Source: Amycolatopsis aidingensis (GTDB taxonomy: Bacteria > Actinomycetota > Actinomycetes > Mycobacteriales > Pseudonocardiaceae). Taken from it: a stretch of 64,000 bases of DNA. Position numbers and translations under genes: made by a program. Within the stretch, counting starts at the first letter, position 1. Each line of letters opens with the position of its first letter. The notes beneath the pieces were generated by a model. That model saw only the letters and a program-made list of their open reading frames with translations. It searched no databases and had not been told where the DNA came from. The DNA is taken from positions 1,214,001-1,278,000 of the forward strand of contig NZ_CP076538.1 of assembly GCF_018885265.1 (NCBI RefSeq). The letters are read 5' to 3'. This document shows, piece by piece, positions 47,055 through 54,559 of the stretch.

Positions 47055-47471
47055 TCAGTGCTCGTTCGTGCCGGCGCGTTCGGCCAGGAGTGCCTGGAAG
47101 TGGGGACAGGTGGCGACGTCGCCGTGGCGGCATCGCAGTGCGGCTTCGATGAGCGCGAGCGAGGACTGTGCGTCGGCGATGCGTTGTGCGAGGTTGTCGC
47201 GCTCGCGGCGCAGGATGGCGGCACGGGTCGCCGGGTCCGGCGTGGAGAACATCGCGTGGATGTCGTTGAGGGCGAGGCCCGCTTCCTTGGCCTGCAGGAT
47301 CGCCGCGACCCGGTATAGGTCGACCGGCCGGTAGCGACGTCGCCCGTTGCCGGTGCGAGCGGGTGCGAGCAGGCCAACGGCCTCCCAGTGGCGGAGTACG
47401 TGGGTGGCGAGGTCGAAGCGCTCGGCGAGCTCGCCGATGGTCAGGGTGGCAGTTCGGGACCTTGACTTCAT
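47055..47471 (-). CDS. MerR-family regulator
   Basis: About 138 residues. The MerR helix-turn-helix reads LTIGELAERFDLATHVLRHWEAVGLLAPARTGNGRRRYRPVDLYRV, followed by a dimer helix and a C-terminal RCRHGDVATCPHF with two Cys that might bind metal. The start at MKSRSRTATL was chosen because it lies close to the helix-turn-helix and 28 bases from the divergent hydrolase start; longer starts are possible. Confidence 0.83.
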   Translation of the reverse strand: MKSRSRTATLTIGELAERFDLATHVLRHWEAVGLLAPARTGNGRRRYRPVDLYRVAAILQAKEAGLALNDIHAMFSTPDPATRAAILRRERDNLAQRIADAQSSLALIEAALRCRHGDVATCPHFQALLAERAGTNEH

Positions 47472-47499
47472 GTTGACATTAAGCTGCAGGGTTCCGGGC

Positions 47500-48465
47500 A
47501 TGTCTACCGACGACCCACCCCGGCCCCCGGCGACCGACCGTGACCGGGCCGCGAGCGCCCGCACCGACGTGTCGTTTCGTTCGGCCGGCCTGCGTTGCGA
47601 CGGCTGGTTTTACCGCCCCGCCGGGCCGGGGCCCCATCCCTGCGTCGTCATGGCCCATGGTTTCGGGGGCATCCGCGCCGCCCGCCTGGACGCGTTCGCC
47701 GAGCGGTTCCGTCAGGCAGGACTCGCCGCCCTGGTGTTCGACTATCGCCACCAGGGCACCAGCGAGGGCAGGCCACGCGGACTGATCGACATCGCCAAGC
47801 AGCGCGAGGACTACCGCGCCGCGATCGCCTATGTTCGAGGGCTGGCCGGGATCAACCCGCACAAGATCGCGGTGTGGGGAACCTCGTTCAGCGGAGGGCA
47901 CGTGCTGTCCGTGGCCGCTGACGACCACCACATCGCCGCCGCGGTGCTGACCAACCCGTACGTCGACGGCCCAGCCGGAATCGCCAAGACCAGGCGCGTC
48001 ACCCGGCTGGGAGTCCGGTTGGCGCTGGCCCGCGCGGCCGTGCTCGACGAGCTGCGTCGCGTCCGCGGGCGAGAACCGCTCCGGGTGGCCATCGCCGGGC
48101 CGCCTGGATCGGTGGCGATCTTCACCACGCCCGACGCGGCACCCGGGTTCGAGTCGATCCTGCCCGCCGATCGCTCCCGGTGGGGATGGGAACCCGCCGT
48201 CCCCGCACGCATCCTGCTGCGGATCGCGACCGACCGGCCAGCTCGAAGACTCCGCGACATCGGCCGCCCGCTGCTGGTGTCCGTATGCGACCGTGACCAG
48301 ATCGCGCCGGTGCGCCCCGCTGTCCGGGTCTCCAGGACGGCCCGGTACGGAGAACTCAACCGCTACCCGTTCCACCACTTCGACGTCTTCACCGGACCCG
48401 GATTCGAACGGGTCGTGCGCGACCAGACCGCCTTTCTGCGACGCACCCTGCTGGAGGCGAGCTGA
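47500..48465 (+). CDS. Alpha/beta hydrolase
   Basis: 321 residues with the nucleophile elbow GTSFSGG, an oxyanion region MAHGFGGIRAARLDAFAERF, and a C-terminal His in RYPFHHFDVFTG. It resembles the dienelactone/acetyl-xylan-esterase group of actinobacterial hydrolases. Substrate unknown. It diverges from the MerR regulator, which probably controls it; the 28-base gap holds both promoters' ends. Confidence 0.82.
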   Translation: MSTDDPPRPPATDRDRAASARTDVSFRSAGLRCDGWFYRPAGPGPHPCVVMAHGFGGIRAARLDAFAERFRQAGLAALVFDYRHQGTSEGRPRGLIDIAKQREDYRAAIAYVRGLAGINPHKIAVWGTSFSGGHVLSVAADDHHIAAAVLTNPYVDGPAGIAKTRRVTRLGVRLALARAAVLDELRRVRGREPLRVAIAGPPGSVAIFTTPDAAPGFESILPADRSRWGWEPAVPARILLRIATDRPARRLRDIGRPLLVSVCDRDQIAPVRPAVRVSRTARYGELNRYPFHHFDVFTGPGFERVVRDQTAFLRRTLLEAS

Positions 48466-48482
48466 ACCGCGCACCGACCACC

Positions 48483-48507
48483 CATCTACTATGTTGGTAC
48501 GTAGATG
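48483..48507. promoter_or_regulatory. GTACGTAGATGG operator in front of the broken oxidase gene
   Basis: CATCTAC at 48483 and GTAGATG at 48501 form an inverted repeat, with the shared core GTACGTAG at 48497-48504. It matches the half-sites at the ccm and CcdA-like promoters, placing the lost oxidase gene in the same regulon. Confidence 0.5.
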
Positions 48508-48555
48508 GTGGTTGCCCGGAGAGCACCGGCGCCGGTCAGGTAAAGCGAGTAAAGG

Positions 48556-48693
48556 ATGCCCGAGCTTCCGGTGTCGCGCCGGAGCGTGTTGCTGGGCGCG
48601 GCCGGGGTCGCCTGCTGGGCCTGGTCGACCTGCGCGCCACCCCGCTGCCCACCTCGCGCCTGCTACCCCCGTTACCGTTTTCGTGGCTCTTGA
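48556..48693 (+). pseudogene. Truncated Tat-secreted oxidase N-terminus
   Basis: From an ATG the reading is MPELPVSRRSVLLGAAGVAC, a Tat signal peptide (RRSVLLGAAG), followed by nonsense-like Cys/Pro/Arg codons and a stop. The IS110 element begins at about this point. Together with the multicopper-oxidase fragment at 50136-50280 it suggests one gene broken by the insertion and a deletion. Confidence 0.5.
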
Positions 48694-48875
48694 TCAAGGG
48701 CCCTGGTCGCCAGGCCGGGCATGACTGAGTCCCCCAGTCGAAGGCATGATCCGGGGGGTGGTGTCACCCGGCTTGGTGGCACCGGTGGACCGCTGATAGA
48801 GACACGGCCGCCCGTGGGGTAGGTCTCGTCGTAACGTGGCTGCCGGCCGTTGGTGCTCGATCGGCGACCAGGACG
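48694..48875 (+). ncRNA. Possible IS110 bridge-RNA region
   Basis: IS110 elements encode a structured bridge RNA in the long non-coding end next to the transposase gene. This segment is non-coding, of suitable length and rich in short complementary runs, for example GGTGTCACC with GGTGGCACC. I could not fold it or place the target loops, so this is a positional inference. Confidence 0.35.
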
Positions 48876-50114
48876 GTGACGATACGAAAGACCTGGTGGA
48901 TGGACAACACTTCGGCCGGCTACGGCGTGTTCCTCGGCTTGGACGTGGGCAAAGGCGAGCACCACGCCATCGGCCTCGACCCCACCGGCAAACGGCTGCA
49001 CGACGCGCCACTGCCCAACAACGAGCCCAAGCTGCGGGAAGTCTTCGACCGTCTCGCCGAACACGGACGCCTGCTCGTAGTGGTCGACCAGCCCGCCACG
49101 ATCGGCGCGCTGCCGGTCGCGGTCGCCCGTGCGTGCGGCCACCAGGTGGCCTACCTGCCCGGCCTGGCCATGCGCCGCATCGCCGACCTCTACCCCGGCA
49201 ACGCCAAGACCGACGCCCGCGACGCCTACGTCATCGCCGACGCTGCCCGCACCCTGCCGCACACCCTGCGCCAAGTCGACGTCGGAGACGACACCCTCGC
49301 CGAACTCGACGTGCTGGTCGGCTACGACGATGACCTCACCGCAGAGGCGACCCGGCTGTCCAACCGCATCCGCGGCCTGCTCACCGGCATCCACCCCGCC
49401 CTCGAACGCGTCCTCGGCCCCCGCATCACGCATGCGGCGGTGCTGGAGATCCTGTCGCGCTGCGGCGGCCCGGCCGGCATCCGCCAGGCTGGGCGCCGCA
49501 AGCTCACCGCCATGGCGGCCAAGCACGCGCCGCGTATGGGCACCAAGCTGGTCGAGAACATCCTCACCGCACTGCAGGAGCAGACCGTGACCGTTCCCGG
49601 CACCACCGCGGCCGACACCGTTCTGCCCCGCCTGGCCGACAGCCTGAAAACCGTGCTGGCGCAACGGAAACAGGTCGCGTCCGAGGTGGAGGAGATCCTC
49701 GATGCGCACCCTCTTGCCGGGGTCCTGACATCGATGCCCGGCATCGGGGTCAGGACCGCCGCCCGCATCCTCCTCGAGATCGGCGACGCCTCCGCCTTCG
49801 CCAGCTCCGGCCACCTCGCCGCCTACGCCGGGATCGCACCGGTCACCCACCGCTCCGGCAGCTCGATCAAGGGCGAACACCCCGCCCGCACCGGCAACCG
49901 CAAACTCAAACGCGCCTTCTTCCTCGCCGCCTTCGCCGCCCTGTCCGACCCCACCAGCAGGGCCTACTACCAACGAAAACGCGACGAAGGCAAGAAACAC
50001 AACGCCGCCCTCATCTGCCTCGCACGCCGCCGCTGCGACGTGCTCTACGCCATGCTCCGCAACCACACCTACTACCGGCATCCCCAACCGGACTCCACGC
50101 CCGCTGCGGCTTGA
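48876..50114 (+). CDS. IS110-family transposase
   Basis: 412 residues. The N-terminal RuvC-like DEDD domain starts FLGLDVGKGEHHAIGLD, with VVVDQPATIGALPVAVA and NAKTDARDAYVIADAAR. The C-terminal transposase_20 domain reads LTSMPGIGVRTAARILLEIGDASAFASSGHLAAYAGIAPVTHRSGSS, including the catalytic-serine region. Full length and intact. The GTG at 48876 or the ATG at 48900 may be the start. Confidence 0.95.
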   Translation: MTIRKTWWMDNTSAGYGVFLGLDVGKGEHHAIGLDPTGKRLHDAPLPNNEPKLREVFDRLAEHGRLLVVVDQPATIGALPVAVARACGHQVAYLPGLAMRRIADLYPGNAKTDARDAYVIADAARTLPHTLRQVDVGDDTLAELDVLVGYDDDLTAEATRLSNRIRGLLTGIHPALERVLGPRITHAAVLEILSRCGGPAGIRQAGRRKLTAMAAKHAPRMGTKLVENILTALQEQTVTVPGTTAADTVLPRLADSLKTVLAQRKQVASEVEEILDAHPLAGVLTSMPGIGVRTAARILLEIGDASAFASSGHLAAYAGIAPVTHRSGSSIKGEHPARTGNRKLKRAFFLAAFAALSDPTSRAYYQRKRDEGKKHNAALICLARRRCDVLYAMLRNHTYYRHPQPDSTPAAA

Positions 50115-50135
50115 CAACCACATAGAGACACCCCC

Positions 50136-50280
50136 GAGGTCACCCACTCCGTGTACCTGACCGGCGCCATGAGCGGGTTCGCGTGGCGGATCAACGCCGG
50201 GACCTACCATCCGGAACGTCCCTTCGACGGCATCACGCCACTGGCCGTCCGGGAAGGTCAGCGGGTGACCGGAGGCCCTC
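50136..50280 (+). pseudogene. Multicopper oxidase internal fragment
   Basis: The reading VTHSVYLTGAMSGFAWRINAGTYHPERPFDGITPLAVREGQRVT matches the last cupredoxin domain of multicopper oxidases, just before the usual copper-binding HPMHLHGH, which is lost. It lies directly after the IS110 right end and stops where the dsbA promoter region begins. Confidence 0.6.
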
Positions 50281-50288
50281 ACAAAGAA

Positions 50289-50317
50289 TCTACGTACCTA
50301 TCTAGTAGGATAGTAGG
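50289..50317. promoter_or_regulatory. CTACGTAC / TAGTAGGATAGTAGG operator at the dsbA promoter
   Basis: CTACGTAC at 50290-50297 is the reverse of the shared GTACGTAG core; TAGTAGG and TAGTAGG follow in direct repeat (50303 and 50311). It lies 28 bases before the dsbA-like start, consistent with the same repressor acting here. Confidence 0.6.
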
Positions 50318-50344
50318 TCGAGATCCTCCGGTGCTGGGAGTCCG

Positions 50345-51106
50345 ATGCCGAACACCACCAAGAACCCGTTGACGCGCCGCTACGGGGTGTCCAGCAACAC
50401 CCTGCTGACCGCGGTCGTCCTGCTCGTGGCCGTCGTCGTGATCGGCGGCGTCCTCCTGGTCAATCGCACCGGGGCCCAAGGCGACGGCTCGCAAGGCGGC
50501 GGCGCGTCGGGCGCGGACACCGTGGCCGCCGAGGTGCTGCGCAAGCCGGACAGTCACACGCTGCTGGAAGCGCCGGACGCCAAGGTCACGGTGGTGGAGT
50601 TCCTCGACTACCAGTGCCCCGCCTGCGCCGGCTACTACCGCAACATCACCACGAAGCTGGAGAAGGACTACGCCGGGCGCATCACGTTCGTCACCCGCAA
50701 CTTCCCGCTGGAGATGCACCCGCTGGCCGTACCGGCGGCGCGGGCCGCGGAAGCCGCGGCACTGCAGGGCAAGTACCCCGAGATGTACCACGCGCTGTTC
50801 GACAATTACCGGTCTTGGGCCCGCACCGCCGACGGCCAGGCGACCGCGGACCCGGACCAGGCCCAGCGGCACTTCGACGACTTCGCCCGGCAGATCGGGC
50901 TCGACCTGGACCGGTTCCACCGGGACATGAACTCCGAGCAGGTCACGCAACGCATCGAGCGCGACCGGGCCGACGCCGCCACGGCGGGAGTGTCGGGCAC
51001 GCCGACCTTCTTCATCAACGGCGCGAAGTTCACCCCGTCCGGCGACTCGTTCGCCGCCGTCGACCAGCAGTTGCGCACCCAGATCGACGAGGCACTGGCC
51101 GGATGA
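50345..51106 (+). CDS. DsbA-like thiol oxidase, membrane anchored
   Basis: 253 residues: an anchor helix (LLTAVVLLVAVVVIGGVLLV), then a DsbA/thioredoxin_4 domain with active site CPAC (Cys91, Cys94) in VVEFLDYQCPACAGYY, a helical insert, and the cis-Pro GTPTFFINGAKF. It would form disulfides outside the membrane and be re-oxidised by the VKOR protein whose gene overlaps by 4 bases. Confidence 0.92.
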   Translation: MPNTTKNPLTRRYGVSSNTLLTAVVLLVAVVVIGGVLLVNRTGAQGDGSQGGGASGADTVAAEVLRKPDSHTLLEAPDAKVTVVEFLDYQCPACAGYYRNITTKLEKDYAGRITFVTRNFPLEMHPLAVPAARAAEAAALQGKYPEMYHALFDNYRSWARTADGQATADPDQAQRHFDDFARQIGLDLDRFHRDMNSEQVTQRIERDRADAATAGVSGTPTFFINGAKFTPSGDSFAAVDQQLRTQIDEALAG

Positions 51107-51735
51107 CCACCACCGAGCAGGTCAAGGCAGGCGAGACGCCGGTGGTGCCGGCCTCGTCGGCGTCCCGCGCACTGGGCTGGCTGTACGTGGTGGGCGGCGG
51201 GATCGGGCTGGTGGCGGCCTTCGCCCTCATGCTCGAGAAACTGGCCAAGCTCGCCAGCCCCGGCTACGTGCCGACCTGCACGCTCAACCCGATCATCTCC
51301 TGCGGCTCGGTGATGGACAGCCCGCAGGCCACCGCGTTCGGCTTCCCGAACCCGCTGCTCGGCCTCGGCGCCTTCGCCGTCGTCGTCACCGTGGGCGTGG
51401 TGCTGCTGTGCGGATTCCAGCCCCCGCGCTGGTTCTGGCTCGGCATGCAGGCTGGCACGACGTTCGGCGTCGGCTTCGTGCACTGGCTGATCTACTCCAG
51501 CCTCTACGACATCGGCGCGCTGTGCCCGTACTGCATGGTCGTGTGGGTCGTGACCATCCCGATCTTCTGGTACACCACCCTGCACAACCTCACCCGCGGC
51601 CACCTCACCCCCGGCAGGCGCCCCATCGCGGGCGGCCTGGCCCGCTACCACTCCGTGGCGCTCACGCTCTGGTACCTGGCCATCGTCGTCCTGATACTCG
51701 AAGCCTTCTGGTCCTACTGGCGCACCCTGCTCTGA
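51103..51735 (+). CDS. Vitamin K epoxide reductase (VKOR)-family protein
   Basis: 210 residues with four to five membrane helices and both cysteine pairs of the family: Cys59/Cys67 in the outer loop and CPYC (141-144). It oxidises DsbA using quinone, replacing DsbB as in other actinobacteria. The overlap with the dsbA-like gene supports a dedicated pair. Confidence 0.93.
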   Translation: MTTTEQVKAGETPVVPASSASRALGWLYVVGGGIGLVAAFALMLEKLAKLASPGYVPTCTLNPIISCGSVMDSPQATAFGFPNPLLGLGAFAVVVTVGVVLLCGFQPPRWFWLGMQAGTTFGVGFVHWLIYSSLYDIGALCPYCMVVWVVTIPIFWYTTLHNLTRGHLTPGRRPIAGGLARYHSVALTLWYLAIVVLILEAFWSYWRTLL

Positions 51736-51803
51736 ATGGCCGCGCAGGGCAACGGGAACCCACGTTGCCTGAGCACCCCAACCGAAAGGCGGTGGTCGAG
51801 GTG

Positions 51804-52031
51804 ATGGACGGCATGATGGGCATGGGCTGGTGGATGGTGCTGTGGGGCCTGGTCGGCCTGGCCGTACTCGCACTCGCCGTGCTGGGAGCGATCTGGCTCG
51901 CCCGCAATCTCGGCGGCAAGCAGGACCGGCCCCAGATTGACAGCGCGAAGCAGGAGGTCCGACAGCTCTACGCTGCCGGGCACATCGACCGTGAGGAGTA
52001 CCTGCGCCGCCTCGACGATCTCCGACGATGA
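51804..52031 (+). CDS. SHOCT-domain small membrane protein
   Basis: 75 residues: a Met-rich N-terminus (MDGMMGMGWWM), a membrane helix (LWGLVGLAVLALAVLGAIWLA), and a SHOCT module (AKQEVRQLYAAGHIDREEYLRRLDDL). Function unknown; such proteins are common in metal-resistance islands. GTG at 51801 is an alternative start. Confidence 0.78.
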   Translation: MDGMMGMGWWMVLWGLVGLAVLALAVLGAIWLARNLGGKQDRPQIDSAKQEVRQLYAAGHIDREEYLRRLDDLRR

Positions 52032-52040
52032 TAACGGGAT

Positions 52041-52060
52041 CTACTACAAAAACGTAGTAG
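52041..52060. promoter_or_regulatory. BlaI-type operator CTACTAC-N6-GTAGTAG
   Basis: A perfect 7-bp inverted repeat with a 6-base spacer, 43 bases upstream of the methyltransferase start. TACTAC-N6-GTAGTA is the spacing of BlaI boxes. The site at 54001 in front of the second BlaI gene has the same spacing. Confidence 0.7.
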
Positions 52061-52103
52061 TGTTGGCTCCGGGAACACCGTGACGTGACTTAGGAGCGAG
52101 GCG

Positions 52104-52736
52104 ATGTCTTCGAAGACCACGGACCTGGAGCGGCTGCGCCGGTACTGGGACAAGCATTCCGGCCGATACGACAAGCAGATGGGGTTCTGGGATCGGCGCT
52201 TCTTCGGTGACACCCGTCAGTGGGTGTGCGGACAGGCGAGCGGCGAGGCACTCGAGGTCGCGATCGGAACCGGGCTGAACTTGCGCTGGTATCCGGCCGA
52301 GGTGCGGCTGACCGGGATCGATCTGAGCCCGGCGATGCTGGAGCAGGCCCGCAGCCGCGCCGAGGAGACCGGCCGCTCGCTTGATGCTCGGGTGGGCAAC
52401 GCCCACCGGCTGGAATTCCCGGATGCCGCGTTCGACACGGTCGTGGCCACGTTTTCCCTGTGCGCCATCCCCGACGACCGGGCCGCTGTGACCGAGATGT
52501 GGCGCGTCCTGCGCCCAGGCGGTCTCCTGCTGCTGGCCGACCATGTCGTCAGCACCTCGGCACCGCTGCGTGCGGTACAGCGCCTGCTGGAGCTGATCAC
52601 CATCCCGCTCGGCGAGGAACACTTCCGGCGACGGCCCCTCAACCACGTGCAGGCACAGGGCTTCACCATCGAAGGGCACGAGCGCTTCAAGGCAGGCATC
52701 GTCGAGCGGCTCGCCGCGCGCAAGCCGGCATCCTGA
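52104..52736 (+). CDS. Class I SAM-dependent methyltransferase (UbiE-like)
   Basis: 210 residues with motif I ALEVAIGTGLNLRWYP, GIDLSPAMLEQARSRA, and VVATFSLCAIPDDRAAVTEMWRVLRPGGLLLLADHV. The substrate is not apparent; a quinone or lipid is possible. A BlaI-type operator lies just upstream, so it belongs to the island regulon. AGGAGCGAGG precedes the ATG. Confidence 0.85.
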   Translation: MSSKTTDLERLRRYWDKHSGRYDKQMGFWDRRFFGDTRQWVCGQASGEALEVAIGTGLNLRWYPAEVRLTGIDLSPAMLEQARSRAEETGRSLDARVGNAHRLEFPDAAFDTVVATFSLCAIPDDRAAVTEMWRVLRPGGLLLLADHVVSTSAPLRAVQRLLELITIPLGEEHFRRRPLNHVQAQGFTIEGHERFKAGIVERLAARKPAS

Positions 52737-52765
52737 CGCACGAGCCGCTTGGCCTCTCGGCCTGA

Positions 52766-53476
52766 CTAGCCACCGCTTACCGTGGGCAAGCACGGACAGG
52801 CGAGCAGCATGAACGCCCAGGCACCGGCCACGGCGGCCACGAAGGTGAGTCCGCCTGTGGCGGTCAGGACGGCACGGAGGCGGGACATCGCCGCGGGCCG
52901 TGGTGGGTGCCCGGACTCCAGTTGCGCCACGCGTGCCGCCAGCAGTTCCGGGTCGGAGAAGCCCGCCGCGACCACCGATGTACCGGCCGTGGGCGGGACC
53001 ACTCGGAGAAGTGCGCTGGCCAGAGCCGTCCGGCCGCAGCGGTTCACCGCATGCCGGTCCGCCGCCAGTTCGTAGCCGCGGCGGGCACGGCCGCTCATGT
53101 CGGTGGCCAGCGGAAGGAACCACAGGTGCGCGGCAAGCACCCGGCCCAGCAGCAGCCGCAACGGATCCCGCCGACGTGCGTGCGCGTGCTCGTGGGCCAG
53201 CACCGCGCGCAACTCCGTCCCGCTCAACACCGCGACCAGCCCGCGGCTGACCACGACGTAGGGCCGCCACAGCCCGATGGTGACCGCCAGCGGCTCACCG
53301 GTGTCGACGACCCGGACGGGACCGGCGTGGCCGGCCGCGGGCGCCGCCGCCACATCGCCGGTCTCGCGGTGCGCGACCCAGCGGTGGAATCGGTGCGTGT
53401 GCCACAGGCCCCGGACCAGCACCCGCGTGGCCTTGCCGACGGCCAGTGCTCCCATCCCGGCGAGCAGTGGCGCCAC
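52766..53476 (-). CDS. M56-family metallopeptidase (second copy), main reading frame
   Basis: About 236 residues from a GTG, with the zinc motif LAHEHAHARRRDP, the third-ligand region YELAADRHAVNR and a C-terminal membrane helix (GLTFVAAVAGAWAFMLLACPC). It is the protease partner of the second BlaI repressor. The frame stays open upstream into RELWLAGQPAALVAPLLAG, but the natural N-terminal helix is in another frame (next entry), so the gene is probably frameshifted or contains a base error near 53525. Confidence 0.72.
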   Translation of the reverse strand: MAPLLAGMGALAVGKATRVLVRGLWHTHRFHRWVAHRETGDVAAAPAAGHAGPVRVVDTGEPLAVTIGLWRPYVVVSRGLVAVLSGTELRAVLAHEHAHARRRDPLRLLLGRVLAAHLWFLPLATDMSGRARRGYELAADRHAVNRCGRTALASALLRVVPPTAGTSVVAAGFSDPELLAARVAQLESGHPPRPAAMSRLRAVLTATGGLTFVAAVAGAWAFMLLACPCLPTVSGG

Positions 53477-53507
53477 AAGGGCAGCGGGCTGCCCGGCCAG
53501 CCACAGT

Positions 53508-53624
53508 TCACGCGCGTCGGGGCTCGGTGCCCAGCAGGGTGCCGACGCACCAGGCCAGGGCGAGCGCAGGGTAGCTGGCCAGGGTCGCGGCCACCAGCAG
53601 CAGCAACGGAACGTCGCGTTTCAC
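53508..53624 (-). pseudogene. Frameshifted N-terminal piece of the second M56 gene
   Basis: A GTG overlapping the BlaI stop by 4 bases starts VKRDVPLLLLVAATLASYPALALAW, a typical first membrane helix of BlaR1-like proteins, then hits TGA after 38 codons. A one-base shift around 53515-53530 would join it to the protease frame. Coupling to BlaI mirrors the first pair at 44.2 kb. Confidence 0.6.
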
Positions 53625-53989
53625 GAGTCCTCCACCAGCCGACGCAGCCGCGCTCGCAGTTCCTCGTCGCTGCCCACCTGGTCGACGAACGACGCCAGCG
53701 CGGCGTCACCGTAGTCGTCCAGCAACTGGCGCACCGCGATCTCGGCCGGGCTGCCCACGGCCGCCTCGTAGACGTAGCCGCGCCGGCCGGGTGCTCGCCG
53801 CACCACGCCCCGCTCGGTCAGCCGCGACAGCACCGTCATCACCGTCGTGTACGCCAATGGGGACGGTCGGCCACGGTTCAGCTCCGCCAGTACCCCACGG
53901 ACGGGCATTGCCTCGTCCGCTCGCCACAGCACGTCCATGACCTCGGATTCCAACGGGCCGAGTACGGCACCACGCTCACTGCGTCCCAC
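53621..53989 (-). CDS. BlaI/MecI/CopY-family repressor (second copy)
   Basis: 122 residues with LGPLESEVMDVLWRADEAMPVRGVLAELNRGRPSPLAYTTVMTVLSRLTERGVV, the BlaI winged helix, and a C-terminal dimer helix. The GTG start at VGRSERGAVLG fits the family. A BlaI box lies 12 bases upstream. It faces csoR across 96 bases, so BlaI and CsoR sites share this promoter region. Confidence 0.9.
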   Translation of the reverse strand: MGRSERGAVLGPLESEVMDVLWRADEAMPVRGVLAELNRGRPSPLAYTTVMTVLSRLTERGVVRRAPGRRGYVYEAAVGSPAEIAVRQLLDDYGDAALASFVDQVGSDEELRARLRRLVEDS

Positions 53990-54000
53990 GGACGCCAGGC

Positions 54001-54018
54001 TACTACCACAATGTCGTA
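54001..54018. promoter_or_regulatory. BlaI-type box at the blaI2/csoR divergent promoter
   Basis: TACTAC-N6-GTCGTA with the inner CACAATGTC, the same TACTAC-N6-GTAGTA layout as the site at 52041 except for one base. Confidence 0.55.
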
Positions 54019-54031
54019 ACAGGGGTGGCAA

Positions 54032-54057
54032 ACCCCACCCCGGGTGGGGTGGAATAC
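54032..54057. promoter_or_regulatory. CsoR-type operator
   Basis: ACCCCACCCC followed by GGGTGGGGTGGAATAC is a near-palindromic C-tract/G-tract, the kind of site known for actinobacterial CsoR copper sensors. It lies 28 bases before the csoR start. Confidence 0.72.
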
Positions 54058-54085
54058 CGTGGACGTCCGGTGTGTTGACCACAGC

Positions 54086-54457
54086 ATGAGCACCGAACTG
54101 ACGGACAAGAAGCGTGCCGCGTTGAACCGGCTCAAGACGGTTCGCGGCCACCTGGACGGGATCATCCGGATGCTGGAGTCCGACGCCTACTGCGTAGACG
54201 TGATGAAGCAGATCTCCGCGGTGCAGTCGTCGCTGGAGCGAGCCAACCGGGTGATGCTGCACAACCACCTGGAGACCTGCTTCTCCGAGGCGGTGCTGGC
54301 CGGCCGCGGTCAGGCCGCGATCGACGAGCTGGTCGACGCGGTCAAGTTCACCCCCGCGCTCACTGGCCCCCAGGCGCGGCTGACCGGTGCCGCGGTCGGC
54401 GAATCGGAACCGGCCGAGACCGACGAACAACTCGCCACGGAAGGGAGCACCGCATGA
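54086..54457 (+). CDS. csoR: Copper-sensing repressor CsoR
   Basis: 123 residues of the all-helical CsoR/RcnR family with the Cu(I) ligands Cys36, His61 and Cys65 at the same numbers as in the M. tuberculosis protein (YCVDVMKQ ... LHNHLETC). It should release the operator upstream when copper binds. The tail after residue 90 is Glu/Ala-rich. It precedes the copper ATPase gene. Confidence 0.92.
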   Translation: MSTELTDKKRAALNRLKTVRGHLDGIIRMLESDAYCVDVMKQISAVQSSLERANRVMLHNHLETCFSEAVLAGRGQAAIDELVDAVKFTPALTGPQARLTGAAVGESEPAETDEQLATEGSTA

Positions 54458-54530
54458 CGACCGGGCACCCGTGCTGCGGCTGGTGGAGCTGATCGAGGAC
54501 CAGGGCTACGACGTCGCCGACCACCGCTGA
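54456..54530 (+). pseudogene. Possible copper-chaperone (CopZ-like) C-terminal remnant
   Basis: Between csoR and copA one frame reads VLRLVELIEDQGYDVADHR then stop, which looks like the last helix and strand of a heavy-metal-associated domain (normally ...IEEAGYDV). The MTCxxC N-terminus is absent. In related operons a chaperone gene lies here. Low confidence because the match is short. Confidence 0.3.
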
Positions 54531-54559
54531 ACGCGGCGGTCGCGAGGAGGTGAAACACC

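Larger units (their letters stand above)
48690..50135 (+). mobile_element. IS110-family insertion sequence
   Basis: A 412-codon IS110-type transposase gene is flanked by about 180 bases of non-coding DNA on the left and a short right end. ATAGAGACAC occurs near both sides (48799 in the left end, 50123 in the right end). IS110 elements lack classic inverted repeats, so the exact borders given are approximate. Oxidase gene fragments lie on both sides. Confidence 0.75.
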
